DNA from: Acidobacteriaceae bacterium
GTDB taxonomy: Bacteria > Acidobacteriota > Terriglobia > Terriglobales > Acidobacteriaceae
Direction: 5' to 3'
Assembly: GCA_003131585.1 (NCBI GenBank)
Contig: PKVW01000009.1
Location: forward strand, 1 to 43,476
Length of the DNA: 43,476 bases
The notes under the pieces are model-generated. The model was not told the origin of the DNA. It was given only the letters and a program-made list of their open reading frames with translations, and made no database searches. The position numbers and the translations under genes are program-made. Shown here one piece after another: positions 33,067-40,735 of the stretch; within the stretch, counting starts at the first letter, position 1, and each line of letters starts with the position of its first letter.

Positions 33067-34011
33067 TCACTTGGAGACCGGCGCCGCAGCGGCGGCCGCG
33101 TGCTCCGGCACCGGCAGGTTGGCATCCTTCAAGGCGCGATCCAGCGCGGCGCGCAGCTCGCCGACAGGCACGGCGCCGTCGATCTTTTCTCCATCGATGA
33201 ACAATGTGGGCGTGGCTTCCACGCCGATCGTTTCCGCCTCTTTCATGGAGGCCTTCACCGCACTCTCATCCTGCGCTTTGATGCAGGACTGCAACTTCAC
33301 GACGTCAAGATTATGTTTTTGCCCCTGCAGCATCGCCAGCCGGTCGAGCGCTTCCAGCCGCGCCCCAGGCGTCTTTTCGTTACTTACCTCGCGCTGGTTG
33401 GCATGAATGTAATCCGCGAAATCCCAATAGGCGTCGCCGTTTTGCGCAGCCAGACAATTGGCGTCCACGGCGGCGTGCGTCGCCCAGGGATGAATTTCCA
33501 GCAGCGGGTAATCTTTATAAATGAACGTGACCCGGTCGCCGTATTCCTTGAGGATCTCCGGAAACAATGTCTGGTGCATGCGCGAGCAGAACGGGCACTC
33601 GAAATCGTCGAAATTCACCACCACAACCTTGGATGCCTTCGCTCCCCGGGTGGGCCGCCCGCTGGTATCGATTTTGCTCATGGTCTCGGCGTATGGATCC
33701 TTGCGCAGGTCAAACTTGGTCAGTCGCATCATGGAGGATCGGTCTTTGGAAACCAGAAAGGCGAGATCCTGTTTCTTTCCCTCGTTATCGACGGTAACGA
33801 TTACCGATTCATACGTGGGAAATTCGGAACTGGGCGAAGGCGCGCCCACCAGCAAGCGAATCTCGGGAGGAATCTTGTAATAGGAACGGACCTGGCGCTC
33901 GATGTTCCTCGCCAAATCTGGGGAAGCGGACTGGGCGACACAGCCCAGACAAACGGCGAGCAGGAGAAGAAAAGAGCGTCGAATTAGGGTCACCAAAAAC
34001 CGCCTCAACAT
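33067..34011 (-). CDS. DsbA-like exported thioredoxin-domain protein
   Basis: The 314-residue protein has a signal peptide or anchor (RRSFLLLLAVCLGCVAQS), an N-terminal helical and beta extension of about 90 residues, then a thioredoxin_4 fold: VVVVNFDDFECPFCSRMHQTLFPEIL with the Cys139-Pro-Phe-Cys142 active site. The helical insert follows (HPWATHAAVDANCLAAQNGDAYWDF) and the cis-proline strand ATPTLFIDGEKIDG. It is expected to form or shuffle disulfides in periplasmic proteins. The start at MLRRFLV (34011) fits a signal sequence; an upstream ATG at 34065 is less suitable. No DsbB/VKOR partner is next to it. Confidence 0.88.
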   Translation of the reverse strand: MLRRFLVTLIRRSFLLLLAVCLGCVAQSASPDLARNIERQVRSYYKIPPEIRLLVGAPSPSSEFPTYESVIVTVDNEGKKQDLAFLVSKDRSSMMRLTKFDLRKDPYAETMSKIDTSGRPTRGAKASKVVVVNFDDFECPFCSRMHQTLFPEILKEYGDRVTFIYKDYPLLEIHPWATHAAVDANCLAAQNGDAYWDFADYIHANQREVSNEKTPGARLEALDRLAMLQGQKHNLDVVKLQSCIKAQDESAVKASMKEAETIGVEATPTLFIDGEKIDGAVPVGELRAALDRALKDANLPVPEHAAAAAAPVSK

Positions 34012-34129
34012 CGCGAGTTGAATGTTGATTATCTCATAGCGCGGGGCGGGACGCAGGGATGTCATGCCGGGGCATGCAGGAGAATGGAGAGTTATGGAGA
34101 GTTCGGCGAAGTGCGAACGCCCGCCTTCT

Positions 34130-34978
34130 TCAACCCGTCCGCCGGAACAAATCCTCCGCCGGCAGCAAGGCGTTCATTGACCCGGAGCGAAAGCCTTCCA
34201 GATCGAGGGTCACAAACTTGAAGCCCAGCCCTTTGAAGATGCTGGTGAACTCCGCTGCCATGGCGGGATCGAGGGCCCGCTCGAACTCCTCGCGGGCGAT
34301 CTCAATGCGGACGATCTCCCCGTGGTGCCGCACGCGGAATTGCCGGAATCCCAGCGCGCGCAGGGCGTCTTCGCCCTTCTCCACCACGTCGAGCGCCTCT
34401 CGCGTAACCGGCCGTCCGTATTCAATGCGGGACGATAGACAAGCGGACGCTGGCTTGTCCCAGATGCGCAGGCCAGCGCTCCGCGCGAGTACGCGAATCT
34501 CGTCTTTGGCAAGTCCCGCATCGAGCAGGGGAGCCACAATATGGTGCGTGATCGCCGCCTTCTGGCCCGGACGAAAGTCGTCCTGATCGTCCAGGTTGAC
34601 GCCGTACGCGATGGCATCGAAGCCGCGCACCACGCGCAGTTCTTCCATCAGCGTAAACAGTTCATCTTTGCAGAAGAAGCAGCGCTGCGCATCGTTGCGG
34701 ACATACTCCGGACGACTAAGCTCGGAGGTCGCGATCGCTTCCAGGGGGATCGCTTGCTCTCTGGCAAAGGCGATCGCGTCGGCAAGTTGGGTGCGTGCCA
34801 GGCTGGGAGAGTCGGCGATGATCGCCAGCATATTGTGTCCCAAGGCCTGATGCGCAGCCCAAGCGAGGTAGGCGGAATCCACGCCGCCGGAATAGGCGAC
34901 GAGAACGCGTCCCAGAGATCCCAGGTGGTTTTGCAGCAAGGCGTTCTTGGCTTCGAGGTCTGATCCCACGACCGACAT
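34130..34978 (-). CDS. larE: ATP-dependent sacrificial sulfur transferase LarE
   Basis: The 282-residue PP-loop enzyme donates sulfur for the nickel-pincer cofactor of lactate racemase-type enzymes. The PP-loop SGGVDSAYLA is at residues 30-39. Cys100 and Cys103 occur in QRCFFCKDEL, and the sacrificial cysteine corresponds to Cys180 in ASACLSSRIEYGRP. GKGLF-type C-terminal sequence (FTSIFKGLGFKFVTLDLEGFRSGSMN) is also typical. larB, larC and larA are not in the window, so the cofactor pathway is either elsewhere or incomplete here. The next genes downstream, the DsbA-like and PPIase genes, are unrelated in function. Confidence 0.92.
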   Translation of the reverse strand: MSVVGSDLEAKNALLQNHLGSLGRVLVAYSGGVDSAYLAWAAHQALGHNMLAIIADSPSLARTQLADAIAFAREQAIPLEAIATSELSRPEYVRNDAQRCFFCKDELFTLMEELRVVRGFDAIAYGVNLDDQDDFRPGQKAAITHHIVAPLLDAGLAKDEIRVLARSAGLRIWDKPASACLSSRIEYGRPVTREALDVVEKGEDALRALGFRQFRVRHHGEIVRIEIAREEFERALDPAMAAEFTSIFKGLGFKFVTLDLEGFRSGSMNALLPAEDLFRRTG

Positions 34979-35041
34979 GCAGACTATGTTAGCAGGCCTA
35001 ACTGCGCGAGTCGGAGGTATTCGACTCTAAGTACTGTACGT

Positions 35042-35047
35042 TATAAT
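35042..35047 (+). promoter_or_regulatory. -10 box of the 57-residue gene
   Basis: A perfect TATAAT lies 40 bases before the ATG at 35088. A weak -35 candidate TTCGAC is 16 bases upstream at 35020-35025. Confidence 0.5.
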
Positions 35048-35087
35048 CTCGATGACGGAGCATTGCTGACTACTCTTCGGTGGGCCT

Positions 35088-35261
35088 ATGCAAAACGGGA
35101 GTGACGATACCGTGGAAGACAGAATCAAGAATGACCCCCTGCTAGTCCTGCGGGGTTCGGGCAAGGAACTCTGGGCGGACGAGCATGCCGACGAGTACGT
35201 GCGCCGGCTTCGCGAGGGCTGGGATGAGCCGGACTCTGGGATCCAACCCCTGCACCTCTGA
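35088..35261 (+). CDS. 57-residue antitoxin-like small protein
   Basis: The frame runs from ATG 35088 to TGA 35259-35261 and encodes an acidic peptide beginning MQNGSDDTVEDRIKNDPLLV, continuing LRGSGKELWADEHADEY and VRRLREGWDEPDSG. The motif GSGKxLWADExADEYVxRLREGW, as I recall, occurs in short proteins that stand beside PIN-domain or other toxins, which suggests an antitoxin. No toxin gene follows: the next 60 bases are CAGTGGCCACTGG-type repeats and then the end of lptD. It could be an orphan or degenerate module. The perfect -10 box upstream supports expression. Confidence 0.6.
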   Translation: MQNGSDDTVEDRIKNDPLLVLRGSGKELWADEHADEYVRRLREGWDEPDSGIQPLHL

Positions 35262-35323
35262 AAAGTGGTCAGTGACCCATGGCCACTGGTTCTCATTTCC
35301 TACTGACCACTAGCCACTGCTTT

Positions 35324-37858
35324 TTAATACAGCCGCTCCTGCCGCCGCAGGCTCCCGAAGCCGCCGATGTTTGCCAGAGTGAAGGTGAAGCGGAACAGGT
35401 TTTCGTTGCGCACGTTGGCAATCGAGTAGCTGCGATACTCCACGGTCATGCCGCAGCAGTCCCAATTGTAAGTAGTCTGTGCGGCAACAAACTGCAGCAG
35501 CTTGCTCTCCGCGTCAAAACCAAAACTGCTGGCGGCGCTGAAGCCCCGCTTGTTGGGGCGGCCGTATCCCAGGGCCGCGCGAAACTGGTTGAAGCGCGCG
35601 GGCTCGGCCGAACCTGAGGATGAAGTTACGGTCTGCACGGGTATCTGCAAGATGGCATCGCCACCGCCAATGGTCACCTGACCGATGTGGTAGTTGGCCA
35701 GCAGGGTGCTGGCATTGACACGATTATTCTGGAAGTCGTAATCCAGATCCCACTCCGCGTCGGTGCGTGCGCTGGTTTCAACGCGCAACCGCGAAACAAT
35801 GGGCGAAAGGTGGCGCGGCTCGGTGACAAACGCGATCCCGGTGAGATCGGCGGTGGTGGTGAATACGTTGCGTTGGCCGGAACTCAGCGCCCCGCCGAAA
35901 GTGGGATCGAGAAAGTATTTCTGCGCCAGTTCCCAGGTCACAACCTCGCGCACCCGCGGCCCGGCCGGGCACGGGGGATTTGCCAGCGTGTTGGGTTGCC
36001 GCCACGGGATGGTCGATTCCGGCGCCGGGCCGCCGACCGTGAGAGCCGACATGATGCCGTCGCACCCCTCCGGCTTCTCCGAAGCGCGCTTGGCGTAGAG
36101 ACGCGTCACGAAGCCGTACTCGACCTCATGGGTATCGGTGAGAATGTCGCGTTCGTCGAATTTCAAGACACTTCCGAAGTTATTCACGCCCGTCACAAAG
36201 CGGTACACCATGCGCGGCTCAATGACATGCTTCCACTTCCGGCCCAGGAATTCTTTGTCGAAGACGCGCTCCAGCGCCGGTGGCCGCAGTTCCACGGCGG
36301 TCTCCAGGGCTTGGCGGTTGATGGGATCGCTTACCGCCTGCCCGGGATTTTCTCCAACGAGCCTCTCTGTGTAATAGGTTTCATGCACCGTCAGCTCCGG
36401 CCGCAACGACCATCCGTGGAACGACAGCGGCAACGCGATCTCGGGGTTCAGGTCGAATCGCCCGAGCAGATTCCCCGTGCGGAAAGGCGGCGTGCAAGAC
36501 TGAAACCGGACCGAGGCCGCGCACTCCTGGGGCTCGCTGCGCGACAGGCCTGCTGCCGACGCGTCGAACGACCAGTAGAGCGGCGTGCGCCCCAACTGTT
36601 GGTCTACGCTGGAAGAATCAAAGCTGGGGGCATGTGAAATCGTGATCACTTGCCCGGGCGTTGTGCTCAGGAAGTTCTGGTAGCGCTCCACAAATCCGTT
36701 GAAGTGGAAGCCGTCCGCGGATTTCGACAGAAAAGCCTGCGATTTTACTTCCGAATAAACCGCCTGGCTGAAAACCTCGTTGAAGGCCAGCCGGAAGAGA
36801 AACGAACTCAAGTAATCGATATTGGCGACCGCGCGGAAACCATCGATGGTTCCGGCTGAGTTCAGACGAACATTCTCTCCGCCCTCCTTGAGCGGAGGCG
36901 AGCCGATGCCACGATCGATGACTCCAAAATAGTTCAGGTCCACGTAGGAAGTTTCGCTGGGCTGGGCCCGAAACTGCCCTCGCTGCGACCAGCCGCGCTT
37001 CGAGAAATACTCGGCGCCCAGGGTGGCATCCATCATGCGGTTGATGGCCCAGTAGTAGGCATCGCCCACCACGTTGCCCTTTACGGAAGAACGACTCACC
37101 GACGGCATCAGGAACCCGGACTGCCGCGACTCCCTTTCTACAGGATGGGTCGCGAACGGAAAATAGAGGATGGGAAGCCCATGCAGCAGAAACGTGCTGC
37201 GGTAAATCTTGGCGTTGCCGCCCACGTCTACAATCACCTTGTGCGCATCGAATTGCCATTTGGGATGCGGCAACTCGCAGGTGGTAATGCTGCCGTCGTA
37301 GACCAGGTAGTGATCGGGACTGGTCTTCTCGACAACTTTGCCGGTAAAGGCGAAGGGAGCGGTGGAAGTCAAGATCACCCGGTTGCCGCGAAAGCGCAGC
37401 CCCGTCGTCCCGGTCACATCGTAGAAGCGTCCGGTTTCGAGCGCCAGATTGTAGGTGCCGCGCGCCGCGCGAATGTGGTCGTCATTGGCGCCGCCGTCGA
37501 GCGCGAAATGTCCGTCCGCGGTCGCTTCCTTCGTATCCGAGTTGAAGGTCGCTTCGTCCGCCCGCAGCACATAACTTCCGTAGTAGATTTCCACGGCGCC
37601 ATGCAATTTGTAAACGGCGCCGTCCTCTTCTTGCCGAATGGCGCAAATCGTGTGGACGTCTCCGGTTTCCATCTGCGCCGCGGCCGCCCGGGCGCAGGGT
37701 GTGGTCTGAGCGGTGGCTGACTTTTCCGCCGGCGTGCCGGTGCGTGCTTTCGCAGCAGCGGCATCCACAGGCGGCAACTGGCTGGTAACTAATGGCGGGG
37801 CGAGAAGAAGGTGACAAAGCGCCGCTGCCGTGATAAGGAATCTATTGCGAAGAGTCAT
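35324..37858 (-). CDS. lptD: LPS-assembly outer-membrane protein LptD
   Basis: The 844-residue protein is the outer-membrane beta-barrel that inserts lipopolysaccharide. A signal peptide (RFLITAAALCHLLLAPP) precedes an OstA/LptA-like jellyroll (VYKLHGAVEIYYGSYVLRADEATFNSDTKEATADGHF, FRGNRVILTSTAPF). The LptD barrel begins at LLHGLPILYFPFATHPVERESRQSGFLMP, the family signature for P-hinge and first strands, and continues with strands such as WSQRGQFRAQPSETSYVDLNYFG to the last strand NLFRFTFTLANIGGFG. Several cysteines (PCAR, TICAI, TTCEL, QECAAS, SCTPPF) could form disulfides, the job of the nearby DsbA-like protein. The ATG at 37856-37858 has no Shine-Dalgarno; seven 14-bp repeats abut it directly. 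Confidence 0.93.
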   Translation of the reverse strand: MTLRNRFLITAAALCHLLLAPPLVTSQLPPVDAAAAKARTGTPAEKSATAQTTPCARAAAAQMETGDVHTICAIRQEEDGAVYKLHGAVEIYYGSYVLRADEATFNSDTKEATADGHFALDGGANDDHIRAARGTYNLALETGRFYDVTGTTGLRFRGNRVILTSTAPFAFTGKVVEKTSPDHYLVYDGSITTCELPHPKWQFDAHKVIVDVGGNAKIYRSTFLLHGLPILYFPFATHPVERESRQSGFLMPSVSRSSVKGNVVGDAYYWAINRMMDATLGAEYFSKRGWSQRGQFRAQPSETSYVDLNYFGVIDRGIGSPPLKEGGENVRLNSAGTIDGFRAVANIDYLSSFLFRLAFNEVFSQAVYSEVKSQAFLSKSADGFHFNGFVERYQNFLSTTPGQVITISHAPSFDSSSVDQQLGRTPLYWSFDASAAGLSRSEPQECAASVRFQSCTPPFRTGNLLGRFDLNPEIALPLSFHGWSLRPELTVHETYYTERLVGENPGQAVSDPINRQALETAVELRPPALERVFDKEFLGRKWKHVIEPRMVYRFVTGVNNFGSVLKFDERDILTDTHEVEYGFVTRLYAKRASEKPEGCDGIMSALTVGGPAPESTIPWRQPNTLANPPCPAGPRVREVVTWELAQKYFLDPTFGGALSSGQRNVFTTTADLTGIAFVTEPRHLSPIVSRLRVETSARTDAEWDLDYDFQNNRVNASTLLANYHIGQVTIGGGDAILQIPVQTVTSSSGSAEPARFNQFRAALGYGRPNKRGFSAASSFGFDAESKLLQFVAAQTTYNWDCCGMTVEYRSYSIANVRNENLFRFTFTLANIGGFGSLRRQERLY

Positions 37859-37956
37859 CGGAACAAGATCATCGGAACAAGATCATCGGAACAAGATCAT
37901 CGGAACAAGATCGCCGGAACAAGATCGCCGGAACAAGATCGTCGGAACAAGATCAT
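37859..37956 (-). repeat. Seven 14-bp repeats forming an upstream ORF chain before lptD
   Basis: On the minus strand units read ATGATCTTGTTCCG (units 1-3 next to lptD, and unit 7) or GCG/ACGATCTTGTTCCG (units 4-6). Each ATG opens ATG ATC TTG TTC CGA TGA, a five-codon frame whose TGA overlaps the next unit's ATG as ATGA; the last one overlaps the lptD start. Unit 7 opens a 19-codon frame ending the same way. Translational coupling of lptD is inferred. Confidence 0.85.
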
Positions 37957-38139
37957 CCGAAGCGCATGCACGAAGCGCTCGGACGCTTCTTGCCGGCAGC
38001 GGTCGTCGTGAACTTAGCACGGCTGTGCCTCGGGAGGCAAAGCCGCCCGAGGTCTTGGATTCCGGAGCCGTCTTCATGGTTACCCGCCATGGTTATCCGG
38101 CCGGCTCTCGGTTCTGGCATTTGCGTAAGACTGTGATTC

Positions 38140-39423
38140 ATGCCGTGTCCGCTTTGTGGTGACATCTGCCGCTGTTCTTCCGACGCGTATTTCGCCGCTT
38201 CGCCGCGCTGGCTACCCGACGCCGACGCATGCCCGCCCGTTACCACGCCGCATGCAGGACTGGAAACGCCGGGAGGGGAGGCGCCGAGCCTGCATCCGGC
38301 TGCGGAAGCCTCTACGTCCAGCGATAGCAACGAGTCTGCGCCCGAAGATTCTCCTGTCTGGCGCCAGGAAGTCGCCGCCCGGCTGAATCGTTATCAAGCC
38401 CGGCGCAAGCCACGCCCGCCCCGCTATCCGTCGCTGCGTTTACGTTTCGACGACGAGGATCCCCATCGCGCCGCAAGTGGCATTCCTGTCGAGTCGCCGC
38501 CTTTTCCGCAGAGAATGGCCACGGCCTCGCACCAGGCTCTGGCCTTGGATGGGTTCGCCGACAGCGCCGCTCACGTCGTCGAGATTCCTGCGTGCGGGCC
38601 CCCGGCATTGCCCGGGGAACGAGCCCAACAGGAGACTGCCGCGTTTCCCCGTGCCGCCGAGTTGCCTCAGCCTGCGACTCCGGCCTTGGCTACAGCCTTG
38701 GCGCCAGCCCAGAGCACAGCCCCGATCACGGCCCCGAGCACAGCTCCGGCCACAGCAAAGATCATCGAGTTCCCGCGCTCCTGGACTCCGCCCGCGGCTC
38801 CGCTCGACGCGTTGGCCGAGCCGGTCTTAGATCGTGACCGTCCTCGCATCCTGGAAGCGCCGGAAGTGGTTCCGCCGCCTCCGGCACTGGGCGGAATCAC
38901 GATTGAACCCGCCGCGCAGGCGGAAATGGAGAAACGTCCGGGCATCGATATCCCGTTGCAGAGTGCGCCCCTGGCGCGGCGCATTTTCTCGGCCGCCATC
39001 GATGGCGTCATCATCGCGGCGGCCGGCGTCCTCTTTGCCTTCATCTTTTGGAAAGCGACGGCGATCCGTCCGCCGCGATTCCAGATTCTGGGGCTCGCTG
39101 CCGGGCTCTCCGGCCTGTTCTGGGCCGCCTACCAATACCTGCTGATGGTTTACTCGGGCACTACACCCGGCCTGCGTCTGGCACGGCTTGAATTGGCCCG
39201 CTTCGATGGAAATTCTGCCGGCCGCCGGCTCCGCCGCTGGCGCGTCCTCGCTTCATTCCTCTCCGCCGTTTCTCTCGGCATGGGATATGCCTGGGTGTTT
39301 CTCGACGAAGACACTCTCTGCTGGCACGACCGCATCACCCGCACCTACCTCGGACCGCGAAGGCGTGAGCCCGCCGCAAAGGATCCGATCCGCTGCCCCC
39401 CGAGCACCGCTGGATCCCGGTAG
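38140..39423 (+). CDS. RDD-family membrane protein with long N-terminal region
   Basis: The 427-residue protein opens with a Cys cluster (MPCPLCGDICRC) that may bind zinc. A disordered Ala/Pro/Thr-rich region of about 250 residues follows, including near-repeats of TAPITAPSTAPATA. The C-terminal 150 residues are an RDD domain: ARRIFSAAIDGVIIAAAGVLFAFIFW, AAGLSGLFWAAYQYLLMVYSGTTPGLRLARLELA, and WHDRITRTYLG, with the Arg-Asp and Asp residues that name the family and three membrane segments. RDD proteins are proposed transporters or ion exchangers. It is divergent from lptD and convergent with the Fic gene. Confidence 0.85.
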   Translation: MPCPLCGDICRCSSDAYFAASPRWLPDADACPPVTTPHAGLETPGGEAPSLHPAAEASTSSDSNESAPEDSPVWRQEVAARLNRYQARRKPRPPRYPSLRLRFDDEDPHRAASGIPVESPPFPQRMATASHQALALDGFADSAAHVVEIPACGPPALPGERAQQETAAFPRAAELPQPATPALATALAPAQSTAPITAPSTAPATAKIIEFPRSWTPPAAPLDALAEPVLDRDRPRILEAPEVVPPPPALGGITIEPAAQAEMEKRPGIDIPLQSAPLARRIFSAAIDGVIIAAAGVLFAFIFWKATAIRPPRFQILGLAAGLSGLFWAAYQYLLMVYSGTTPGLRLARLELARFDGNSAGRRLRRWRVLASFLSAVSLGMGYAWVFLDEDTLCWHDRITRTYLGPRRREPAAKDPIRCPPSTAGSR

Positions 39424-39440
39424 TGTCTCAGTTTGTGGAT

Positions 39441-40052
39441 TTACGTTTCAGTGAGCTGGCCCAGCAGAAGTCCTTCAAGATAGTTCGCCATTACGGATAC
39501 GTCGATATGGCCAGCATCCCAAGCTCGATCCGCAGCCTTGAGCGCATCATAGTAGGGTTGGCGGCTTTCACGGATCCGTTCAGGGACTATTCTCTTCCCC
39601 GTAAGCAGCTTGCCTTGTTTCAAGCAGATCAGGTAATAGCATGCGGCTCTGGCGGTTCTTCCATTTCCTTCCACGAACGGGTGTATCCAGTTGAGCCTCC
39701 AAAGAGCATAGGCTGCAAGCGCAGTCGGATGCTCTCCAAGTTCATCGACCGTCCAGTTTTCATGGATGAAAGAGAAAAACAAGTCCATCAAGTGAGGGAC
39801 TTTCTCGAAGTGAGGGGGAACGTGATTTCCAACGTAAACCGGCTCTTCGCGGTACCTACCGCCAAATTGGGCGATATTGGAAACCGCGGCATAGTTCAAG
39901 GCCCATAACGTGTATTTGTCGAAGGCTTCAATCCCTTTTCCCTCGGCCAGACCGATCTCAATGCAATTGGAAAGCAGGTCGTACTGACGCAATAGATTTT
40001 GTTCTTGTATCCTCCTAAACAGGTCGGGATTATCTTTCTCACGAACGGACAT
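39441..40052 (-). CDS. Fic-domain protein
   Basis: The 203-residue protein carries the catalytic motif HPFVEGNGRTAR (His124 to Arg135), matching HxFx(D/E)GNGRxxR, so it should transfer AMP or a related nucleotide group onto a hydroxyl of a target protein. The substrate flap lies near residues 66-80 (RYREEPVYVGNHVPP). I saw no S/TxxxEG/N inhibitory helix inside the protein, so inhibition would have to come from a partner, and a 69-codon gene stands 46 bases upstream. Base composition is lower in GC than in the flanking RDD and permease genes, suggesting acquisition by transfer. The target is unknown. Confidence 0.92.
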   Translation of the reverse strand: MSVREKDNPDLFRRIQEQNLLRQYDLLSNCIEIGLAEGKGIEAFDKYTLWALNYAAVSNIAQFGGRYREEPVYVGNHVPPHFEKVPHLMDLFFSFIHENWTVDELGEHPTALAAYALWRLNWIHPFVEGNGRTARAACYYLICLKQGKLLTGKRIVPERIRESRQPYYDALKAADRAWDAGHIDVSVMANYLEGLLLGQLTET

Positions 40053-40098
40053 AATTGAAAGAGTGGCCCGCGCGCCAATAGCGGCCCACCATGATTTT

Positions 40099-40308
40099 CT
40101 ATCTCAGAAGTCTAAGTTTCTTGGATGTTTGCCTGACGCTGTCCTTGGTGATGTTTTTGGCGCTAACGGGAGCGTTGCCAAAGGCGAAACTGATTCTCTG
40201 CTCTTGTAACTCCTCTTCTGTTACCTGGGTCTGGCGCGACGTTTCCAGAACTTTTTTCAGCTCAGGATCGGCCTTGATATCTCCGAGAAATTGTTTTCTG
40301 TCTGCCAT
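40099..40308 (-). CDS. Small protein upstream of fic, putative antitoxin
   Basis: The 69-residue charged protein (MADRKQFLGDIKADPELKKV at the start, then TEEELQEQRISFAFGNAP and ITKDSVRQTSKKL) precedes the Fic gene on the same strand. Gene order small-then-fic matches class I Fic modules, in which the small protein blocks ATP binding. However, the classic S/TxxxEG/N motif is not obvious here; the nearest is TQVTEE. EQRISFAFGN is the most conserved-looking segment. It may be an antitoxin of another kind or merely a neighbour. The ORF is supported by its spacing and protein-like composition. Confidence 0.6.
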   Translation of the reverse strand: MADRKQFLGDIKADPELKKVLETSRQTQVTEEELQEQRISFAFGNAPVSAKNITKDSVRQTSKKLRLLR

Positions 40309-40735
40309 CGGTGCGACCTTTCGCTGTTTATTCGGCCTGCCGTGAGCGGCTAATCTTCTTCACCAGTCCGTGTTAAGACGCCACGCTAATGCCGTGCTAG
40401 CCAAGCGTCCCCGCGGTGGACACTTACTAGCGATAGAATACTAGTGAATCCCGTCGCTTGCAATTTCTTTATCAAGTTTTCAGTGTCCATCCGAGGAGGC
40501 CTGATTTTAAGGTGTCCAATTCCTTGGATACCCTAATTCAACTACCAAATTCAGACCGTCAAAAATGCGCGTTTGGTCAAGCCAGCCATATTTCGCTGCA
40601 AATTTAAGATGCAAGGAGCACGATTTCTTCAAGCGGCCAAATCGCAACCCGGATCCCACTGCCCTGTCCAGCGTTCCTCTATGCTATCTTCATTAGGTTT
40701 ATTCTGATTGAGCAGTCCACGCGTTTCTCTGAAGC
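40309..40735. other. Lower-GC gap with GTGTCCA repeats
   Basis: TGGACAC (40417-40423), GTGTCCA (40483-40489) and GTGTCCA (40512-40518) look like remnants of insertion-sequence ends. TACTAG occurs twice, 14 bp apart (40425-40430 and 40439-40444), near the possible promoter of the fic partner. No transposase or other gene is present. Confidence 0.45.

Noticed and set aside
38140-38175. N-terminal Cys cluster of the RDD protein as a ferredoxin site
   Set aside because: MPCPLCGDICRC lacks the spacing of iron-sulfur ferredoxins; a zinc site or chance is more likely.
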